DNA of 5,958 bases from CAZYBC01 sp964645645. Its GTDB lineage: Bacteria; Patescibacteriota; Microgenomatia; UBA1400; PJMF01. Below the pieces are notes generated by a model. That model was not told the origin of the DNA, did no database searches, and saw nothing but the letters and a program-made list of their open reading frames with translations. Of this stretch, positions 1-5,958 are shown piece by piece. The stretch lies in NCBI GenBank assembly GCA_964645645.1, contig CAZYBC010000037.1, forward strand, positions 1 through 5,958, given 5' to 3'. How positions within the stretch are numbered: the stretch's first letter is position 1; the number at the start of each line of letters is the position of its first letter. A program made the position numbers and the translations under genes.

Positions 1-964
1 TATTGGTTTGAGTTAAACATAAATCAATTAAGGAATTAGGTAAAAGTTCTTTGAGCAAGCTTTGATATTCTTTACGATATAAATCTTGTAATTCTCTCTC
101 CAAACGTGCCCTAAGTTGAGCTTCTGATAAAGCTGGCTTGAGATCAATCACTACTTTTACTTCCTGTTTTTCTTTAATATGTTCATAAACATATTTACTG
201 GCAGTTAAAACAACTGGACCAGATATGCCTTGATGAGTAAAAAGCATTTCACCAAAAACCTCAAAAAACTTTTTTTGATCAGCAAAAAAACTTAATTGAA
301 CATTTTTTAAGGTTAAACCAGCTAAGTCTACAACAAATTCATCGCTAGCATATAAAGCTGATAAAGCTGGAGAAGGAGTAACAATGTCATGACCAAATTG
401 TTTAGCAAATTTATAGCCATCACCAGTAGAACCAGTGATGGGATAAGACTTGCCACCAGTAACAATAATTAGCTTAGAAGCTGTTACTTGCTGATGATGA
501 TTAAAAGTCAAATAAAAAAGTTCTTTTTCGGTTCTAAGTTTTAACAATTGCGCATTATGGTAAATTTTAACCTTGAGTTTTTTTAACTCATTTTTTAAAA
601 CATCAATAACGTCATCTGCCTGATCACTAACAGGGAAAACCCGTCCACCTCGCTCCACTTTACTTTCTAAACCAGCTTGCTTAAAAAATTCAATCAAATC
701 TTGATTACTAAAAGTGTAAAAAGCAGGATATAAAAATTTGCCATTCTTACCAAAGGCAGCAATTAAATCTTCAATTACACAATCATTAGTGAAATTACAC
801 CGGCCTTTTCCAGTAATGTTTAATTTTTTACCAAGTTGACTATTACCTTCAAAAATGGCAATCGTTTTAACTTGTTTTGCCTGTTTAGCCGCAGCAATAG
901 CAGCCATCATTCCTGCTGGGCCGCCACCAATAATAGCTAAATCTACAAAATTATTTTTTAGCAT
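1..964 (-). CDS. HI0933/YhiN/BaiN-family FAD-dependent oxidoreductase, C-terminus cut by window edge
   Basis: The reading frame opens at an ATG at 964 and stays open to the left edge, giving 321 residues. Family members are usually about 390-420 residues (from memory), so roughly 80-100 C-terminal residues lie outside. Seen in the protein: an N-terminal Rossmann dinucleotide-binding motif GGGPAG (residues 13-18) with the acidic ribose-binding Glu39 at the end of the second strand; the family signature GKKLNITGKGRCNFTN (45-60); GGRVFP (106-111); TGGKSYPITGSTGDGY (169-184); and GEMLFTHQGISGP (238-250). These motifs in this order are typical of the HI0933-like flavoproteins. The protein has no signal peptide or membrane segment, so it is probably cytosolic and binds FAD. 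The true substrate is unknown for most members; the BaiN name comes from bile-acid work and should not be transferred here. The start is fixed because the Rossmann strand begins at residue 8. The Shine-Dalgarno sequence is weak (an AGG about 13 nt upstream). It lies downstream of the 5S terminator-like element and probably has its own weak promoter. Confidence 0.93.
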   Translation of the reverse strand, partial: MLKNNFVDLAIIGGGPAGMMAAIAAAKQAKQVKTIAIFEGNSQLGKKLNITGKGRCNFTNDCVIEDLIAAFGKNGKFLYPAFYTFSNQDLIEFFKQAGLESKVERGGRVFPVSDQADDVIDVLKNELKKLKVKIYHNAQLLKLRTEKELFYLTFNHHQQVTASKLIIVTGGKSYPITGSTGDGYKFAKQFGHDIVTPSPALSALYASDEFVVDLAGLTLKNVQLSFFADQKKFFEVFGEMLFTHQGISGPVVLTASKYVYEHIKEKQEVKVVIDLKPALSEAQLRARLERELQDLYRKEYQSLLKELLPNSLIDLCLTQTN

Positions 965-1087
965 ATTTTTATTTTAACCTGAATTTTGAATAAATTTGCT
1001 TACACTCATTGCTAATGGTTTTCAACCTTAAAGAGCAATTTTCCAGTAGAAAGGCTTATTTCGCAGTAAGCAAGCACTTCAAGCTAC
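965..1087 (-). other. Leader/intergenic gap between 5S rRNA and the flavoprotein gene
   Basis: This gap should contain the promoter of the flavoprotein gene, but I see no strong one. The best minus-strand candidate is TTGAAA followed 17 nt later by TAAGCA, which is a poor -10. An 8-bp inverted repeat (TTGCTTAC at 996-1003, GTAAGCAA at 1066-1073) spans much of the gap. A BoxA-like word, TGCTCTTTAAGG on the minus strand (1026-1037), also lies here. No small open reading frame with a ribosome binding site is evident. Confidence 0.4.
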
Positions 1088-1232
1088 AAAAAAACCGCTT
1101 TATTCTGGCCTCGACCTATCTTCGCATGCCATCAAGGACATACTATTGTAAGCGCTGGAGCGTTTCAAGACTCTGTTCGGGATGGGAAGAGTTGGTACCA
1201 CTCCGCTCGAGAGACCAGAATAAAACGGTTTT
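1088..1232 (-). terminator. Extended 5S closing helix followed by a U-tract (probable intrinsic terminator of the rRNA unit)
   Basis: On the minus strand positions 1232-1213 can pair with 1110-1091 as an uninterrupted 20-bp helix containing two G-U wobbles. This helix includes helix I of 5S rRNA and extends about ten pairs beyond it, and it runs directly into seven U residues (1094-1088). The pairing is read from the sequence. Its role as terminator, as an RNase III-type processing stem, or both, is inferred. No other hairpin plus U-tract lies between 5S and the downstream flavoprotein gene. Confidence 0.6.
1103..1220 (-). rRNA. rrf: 5S ribosomal RNA
   Basis: The minus strand shows the standard 5S layout in about 118 nt: a 5' helix I strand (TTCTGGTC), the conserved segment CCCATCCCGAACAGAGTC followed by TTGAAACGC in the loop B/helix III/loop C region, the AGCGC...ATAGTATG segment of helix V/loop E, GATGGCATGCGAAGATAGG in the helix IV region, and the 3' helix I strand GGCCAGAA. 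The ends were set by the helix I pairing and may be off by one or two bases, because the pairing continues outward without a break. It is the last gene of the tRNA-Ala/23S/5S unit and is a component of the large ribosomal subunit. Confidence 0.95.
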
Positions 1233-1414
1233 AAAAAATTTGGTTTAAAAGAGCTTTTCAAGCCTATTATAGCTTAAAAATAAACTTTTGCCCTTAAAAA
1301 AGTAAAGAAATAACGTCATAATTAATAGCCATTCCATCAAAACGACTTTTGATTCTTAGCTCTCAAGAATTTTTACCAACCTCTACTAAAAGCTTTAGTC
1401 GATAAAAAGATTCT
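1221..1414 (-). other. 23S-5S internal transcribed spacer
   Basis: The spacer carries no gene. It holds a small hairpin on the minus strand (stem AATTCTT-type, 1351-1370, with ATTCTT pairing to AAGAAT around a 7-nt loop). It also holds a second copy of the 10-mer GATTCTTAGC (1351-1360) that matches the outer part of the 23S closing helix at 1409-1418, and a BoxA-like AGCTCTTTTAAA (minus strand, 1244-1255) just upstream of 5S. These are probably processing and antitermination signals. Confidence 0.6.
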
Positions 1415-4357
<2,943 letters not shown>

Positions 4358-4390
4358 TTAAGAATCAAAGTTATTTTGACGAAATTAAGT

Positions 4391-4410
4391 ATTTTTCAAA
4401 ATTGAAAAAT
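4391..4410 (-). other. AT-rich hairpin in the 23S leader
   Basis: ATTTTTCA and TGAAAAAT form a perfect 8-bp stem around a 4-nt loop, about 35 nt upstream of the mature 23S 5' end. It could mark a processing site or simply insulate the long-range 23S closing helix. No U-tract follows it, so it is unlikely to be a terminator. Confidence 0.5.
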
Positions 4411-4416
4411 TATTTT

Positions 4417-4447
4417 GTTTATATGATGACAAAAAAATCATATAAAC
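4417..4447 (-). other. 10-bp perfect hairpin in the 23S leader
   Basis: GTTTATATGA (4447-4438 read on the minus strand) pairs perfectly with TCATATAAAC across an 11-nt loop that contains seven U residues. It lies between the BoxA and the 23S gene. Its role is not known; position suggests rRNA processing or part of the antitermination signal. Confidence 0.5.
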
Positions 4448-4473
4448 GACTATGTTTTTGACGTTATTCTTTA

Positions 4474-4487
4474 CTTTTCAAAGAGCA
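4474..4487 (-). promoter_or_regulatory. BoxA antitermination element of the rRNA unit
   Basis: TGCTCTTTGAAAAG on the minus strand closely matches the bacterial rRNA BoxA consensus (E. coli type TGCTCTTTAACA), which recruits NusB-NusE (S10) so that RNA polymerase can pass through long untranslated rRNA genes. It is transcribed about 115 nt before the 23S 5' end, the usual place for the spacer BoxA. There is no obvious BoxB hairpin on its 5' side; the strong hairpins lie on the 3' side. Confidence 0.7.
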
Positions 4488-4506
4488 AAAATTAGAAAGG
4501 TACAAC

Positions 4507-4546
4507 TAACTGCTTCTTAAAGCTTAAATAAGATGCTGGCCAGTTA
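4507..4546 (-). other. Bulged stem-loop in the 23S leader
   Basis: On the minus strand TAACT, GC and TCTTA pair in register with TAAGA, GC and AGTTA, with a 5-nt bulge (GGCCA) and one A-A mismatch. It lies about 20 nt upstream of the BoxA and could be a divergent BoxB-like or processing element. Only the pairing is seen; the role is inferred. Confidence 0.35.
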
Positions 4547-4681
4547 ACCCCAAGCTAAATAGCTTGTTATTCAAACCGAGAAAAAACTTGATAAGCGCTT
4601 TCCCAGATTGAATAATAAACTATTTAATTCTTACTATTTTATTTAACGTGCTGCTTAAAAGCTAAAATTCAAAAAGCTCGG

Positions 4682-4755
4682 TGGACTCTAAGGGTCTCGA
4701 ACCCTTGACCTCTTCGTTGCAAACGAAGCGCTCTAGCCAACTGAGCTAAGAGCCC
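4682..4755 (-). tRNA. tRNA-Ala (anticodon UGC)
   Basis: A complete 74-nt cloverleaf reads on the minus strand: acceptor GGGCTCT with AGAGTCC, D arm GCTCAGTTGGCTAGAGC, anticodon arm CTTCG-TTTGCAA-CGAAG with TGC as anticodon, a 5-nt variable loop AGGTC, T arm AAGGG-TTCGAGA-CCCTT, and discriminator A73. The acceptor has the G3-U70 wobble pair that is the identity element for alanyl-tRNA synthetase, which confirms the assignment. The CCA end is not fully encoded (the next bases read CCG), so CCA must be added by the nucleotidyltransferase. tRNA-Ala is a usual resident of the 16S-23S spacer, and here it is the first gene of the 23S unit. Confidence 0.97.
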
Positions 4756-4794
4756 ATTTTCAAACTAAAATAGCTTGATAAAGGCAAGGCTCTT

Positions 4795-4823
4795 ATTAAA
4801 CCAAATTTTTTCTAAAAATTCAA
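4795..4823 (-). promoter_or_regulatory. Promoter P2 of the tRNA-Ala/23S/5S unit
   Basis: The minus strand has TTGAAT (4823-4818), a 17-nt spacer and TTTAAT (4800-4795), a good sigma70-type arrangement. It would start transcription near 4788, about 33 nt before the tRNA. Its -35 element overlaps the 3' arm of the 4821-4854 inverted repeat. Confidence 0.55.
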
Positions 4824-4854
4824 GCGCAGGAATCTTTTATTTATGATGCGCTTG
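4821..4854 (-). terminator. Inverted repeat with short U-run between P1 and P2
   Basis: CAAGCGCA (4854-4847) and TGCGCTTG (4828-4821) form a perfect 8-bp GC-containing stem around an 18-nt loop on the minus strand, followed by AATTTTT. It may be the terminator of tatAC, or an attenuator in the P1 leader. The large loop and short U-run make it a weak terminator at best. Confidence 0.4.
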
Positions 4855-4925
4855 CGGAGGGAATTCTTAAAGTATAAAACTCTAGAATTATCGCGAAATA
4901 CAGGTTAGCTTGTTAAGCATTGGGT

Positions 4926-4954
4926 ATTATATAAACAAAAAAAGAAAAACACAA
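4926..4954 (-). promoter_or_regulatory. Promoter P1 of the tRNA-Ala/23S/5S unit
   Basis: The minus strand has TTGTGT (4954-4949), a 17-nt T-rich spacer and a perfect TATAAT (4931-4926). Transcription should start near 4919, giving a leader of about 165 nt before the tRNA. It begins just after the tatC stop codon, so the rRNA unit does not depend on read-through from tat. Tandem promoters are common in front of rRNA genes. Confidence 0.7.
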
Positions 4955-4962
4955 GCGGAGGT

Positions 4963-5718
4963 TTAAAGAGCTAGCTTTGTTTTTTTTCTATTTATCAGCC
5001 ATACCAAAAAAATACTCAGCTGGTATAACAAAATCATTGGCACTGCCATGACCAACTGGTTAAAAATATCAGGAGTAGGAGTCAAAATCGCCGCAAGGAT
5101 AAAACTAACTAAAATGACTATTTTTTCTTGTTGGAAAAGTTTTTTAAGAGAGATTGGATGAATAAAATTTATTACTACCATAACTAATGGTAATTGAAAA
5201 ACTAAGCCAAAGCCCAACGTATATCTGATTACAAAGCTCAAATATTCCTTAGTGGAAATTAAAGATTGAATTTGATCATTAGAAAATTTAGCTAAAAAGT
5301 AAAGAGCAGCTGGTAAACTAACATAGTAAGCAAATAAAATGCCCATAATTAAAAAAAAGCTAGAAACTATTAAAGCAAGATTAATTAGCTTAGTGTGTTT
5401 TTTAGAAATAGCCGGCTCAATAAAGCGAATAAGCTGATAAATTAAAAAAGGCAAAGAGACTAAAAAACCAAAAAAAATGGCAATTTGTAAACTTAATTCA
5501 AGTCCTCCTGCTGGTGAAGTATAAAAAAGGGGTTGGTTAATTGGTTTAAGAAGTAAGTTTAAAATTTTAGGATAAATAACATAACCTAATCCAATACCCA
5601 CTAACAATAAAAAAAAATACGCCATTAAACGACTGCGAAGTTCAGAGAGGTGATCGGCAAAAGTAAGCGAACTATTTGTCTGCTTTTGGTTCTTTGCTAT
5701 CTTTTTTTGAGGTGTCAT
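4963..5718 (-). CDS. tatC: TatC, twin-arginine translocase receptor subunit
   Basis: TatC is the inner-membrane core of the Tat pathway; it recognises the twin-arginine signal peptide and assembles with TatA to export folded proteins. The 251-residue product has six hydrophobic segments (roughly 32-50, 76-98, 112-134, 160-186, 199-212, 222-243). It also has the hallmark motifs: HLSELRSRL (23-31, with Glu26 and Arg28 matching E. coli Glu15 and Arg17), Pro59 (E. coli Pro48), Phe99 (Phe94), and LTPTPDIFNQ (212-221, Asp217 and Gln221 matching Asp211 and Gln215). The position of E. coli Glu103 is His108. The N-terminus has a basic extension of about 20 residues and the C-terminal tail is basic. 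I chose the ATG at 5718, preceded by AAAGG, over the ATG at 5793, whose extra residues lie over the TatA helix and have no TatC likeness; no ATG, GTG or TTG lies between 5718 and the first motif. It overlaps tatA by 47 nt, so the two are probably translationally coupled. Confidence 0.95.
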   Translation of the reverse strand: MTPQKKIAKNQKQTNSSLTFADHLSELRSRLMAYFFLLLVGIGLGYVIYPKILNLLLKPINQPLFYTSPAGGLELSLQIAIFFGFLVSLPFLIYQLIRFIEPAISKKHTKLINLALIVSSFFLIMGILFAYYVSLPAALYFLAKFSNDQIQSLISTKEYLSFVIRYTLGFGLVFQLPLVMVVINFIHPISLKKLFQQEKIVILVSFILAAILTPTPDIFNQLVMAVPMILLYQLSIFLVWLINRKKTKLAL

Positions 5719-5851
5719 CAGTAAAACCTTTTCTGATTTCTTTAATAGCTTGACCCACACTTCTAGATAACTCTGGAAGCTTCTTGCCACCAAACAAAAG
5801 CAATAAAATTGCCAAAATGAGTAAAAGTTCTTGAGTACCTAAACCAAACAT
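5672..5851 (-). CDS. tatA: TatA, twin-arginine translocase pore-forming subunit
   Basis: TatA forms the variable-size assembly that lets folded proteins cross the membrane after TatC has bound the signal peptide. The 59-residue product has the standard plan. A short N-terminus (MFGLGTQE) leads to one transmembrane helix (about 8-19), then the FG hinge (20-21), the KLPEL start of the amphipathic helix (24-28) running to about 42 (SRSVGQAIKEIRKG), and a charged Lys/Asp/Glu tail. The start is the ATG at 5851, which has a good AAGGA Shine-Dalgarno 9 nt upstream. An in-frame ATG at 5893 would add 14 residues before the conserved N-terminus and lies upstream of the likely -10 elements, so I reject it. 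No tatB-like second gene follows; this TatA probably serves both roles, as in minimal TatAC systems. Its last 15 codons are shared, in another frame, with tatC. Confidence 0.95.
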   Translation of the reverse strand: MFGLGTQELLLILAILLLLFGGKKLPELSRSVGQAIKEIRKGFTDDTSKKDSKEPKADK

Positions 5852-5872
5852 TGTCTTTATTCCTTCTTCTAT

Positions 5873-5888
5873 ATTATACTGGATTATA
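5873..5888 (-). promoter_or_regulatory. Probable tatAC promoter region (two -10 elements)
   Basis: Two perfect TATAAT hexamers occur on the minus strand at 5888-5883 and 5878-5873, upstream of the AAGGA of tatA. Starting from them gives leaders of about 25 and 15 nt. Neither has a good -35 at 16-18 nt, and the space where the first would need one is occupied by the 5889-5913 dyad, so activation by a regulator is possible. Confidence 0.5.
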
Positions 5889-5913
5889 CCCATGAATAAA
5901 TATTTGTTATGGG
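5889..5913 (-). promoter_or_regulatory. Dyad-symmetric operator-like site upstream of tatA
   Basis: A 25-bp imperfect palindrome has outer arms CCCAT/ATGGG and a symmetric AAATATTT core, lying immediately upstream of the first tatA -10. Size and position fit a binding site for a dimeric regulator over the -35 region. No regulator gene is in the window. The stretch from 5914 to the right edge shows nothing I can name. Confidence 0.35.
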
Positions 5914-5958
5914 CACATACATTTCGGAAAAATAGTTTGTATAAATTGATGTGGACTT

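Larger units (their letters stand above)
4358..4681 (-). other. tRNA-Ala to 23S internal transcribed spacer
   Basis: This 324-nt spacer carries no tRNA, open reading frame or recognisable small RNA. It is rich in secondary structure. There are two AT-rich perfect hairpins next to 23S (4391-4410 and 4417-4447), a BoxA (4474-4487), a bulged stem at 4507-4546 and a 6-bp hairpin with a 4-nt loop at 4551-4566. In most bacteria this spacer follows 16S rRNA; here it follows tRNA-Ala with no 16S in front. Confidence 0.7.

Noticed and set aside
1009..1248. 79-residue open reading frame on the plus strand
   Set aside because: It runs across the complement of the 5S rRNA gene and its flanks, has no ribosome binding site, and its protein has no recognisable pattern.
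4871..4899. Third promoter (TATACT) between P1 and P2
   Set aside because: The -10 is fair but the matching -35 (TTTCGC or ATTTCG) is too poor to claim.
5719..5793. Upstream ATG extending TatC by 25 residues
   Set aside because: The added residues are the tatA amphipathic-helix codons read in another frame and do not resemble TatC; the ATG at 5718 has an AAAGG upstream.
5852..5893. Upstream ATG extending TatA by 14 residues
   Set aside because: The extension covers the AAGGA Shine-Dalgarno and both TATAAT boxes, and TatA proteins normally begin just before the transmembrane helix as at 5851.

Overview
The window is AT-rich bacterial DNA, and every gene I can support lies on the minus strand. 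In the direction of transcription, from high to low coordinates, the order is tatA, tatC, tRNA-Ala(UGC), 23S rRNA, 5S rRNA, and then a flavoprotein gene cut by the left edge. Coding sequence reads with a standard-looking code, is rich in Lys, Leu and Phe codons ending in A or T, and intergenic gaps are short. The low G+C, a reduced L1-stalk hairpin in 23S, a minimal TatA/TatC pair and no 16S rRNA next to 23S together suggest an ultrasmall Patescibacteria/CPR-type bacterium. That placement is an inference, because no 16S rRNA or marker protein is available to fix it.

Region by region: positions 1-964 hold the N-terminal 321 residues of an HI0933/YhiN/BaiN-type FAD protein. Positions 965-1087 are a short gap. 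The 5S gene (about 1103-1220) sits inside a long closing helix that runs into a U-tract and probably ends the rRNA transcript. A 194-nt spacer separates it from a full-length 23S gene (about 1415-4357) with no intron. A structured 324-nt spacer containing a good BoxA antitermination element separates 23S from tRNA-Ala (4682-4755). The 207 nt between the tRNA and tatC contain two sigma70-type promoters in tandem, which should drive tRNA-Ala, 23S and 5S as one unit. tatC (4963-5718) and tatA (5672-5851) overlap by 47 nt and have their own promoter region at 5873-5913.

The window contains no convincing unknown multi-gene system. The most interesting signals are inside and around the rRNA. The 23S has G at the position equivalent to E. 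coli 2058, with a matching A2057-U2611 pair and C at 2609, which predicts intrinsic macrolide/ketolide insensitivity. Helix 89 carries a compensated two-base-pair change that resembles archaeal sequences. Helix 78 of the L1 stalk is shortened. The usual 16S-tRNA-23S operon is broken, with tatAC where 16S would be expected. The Tat operon makes a TatA and a TatC but shows no TatB here.
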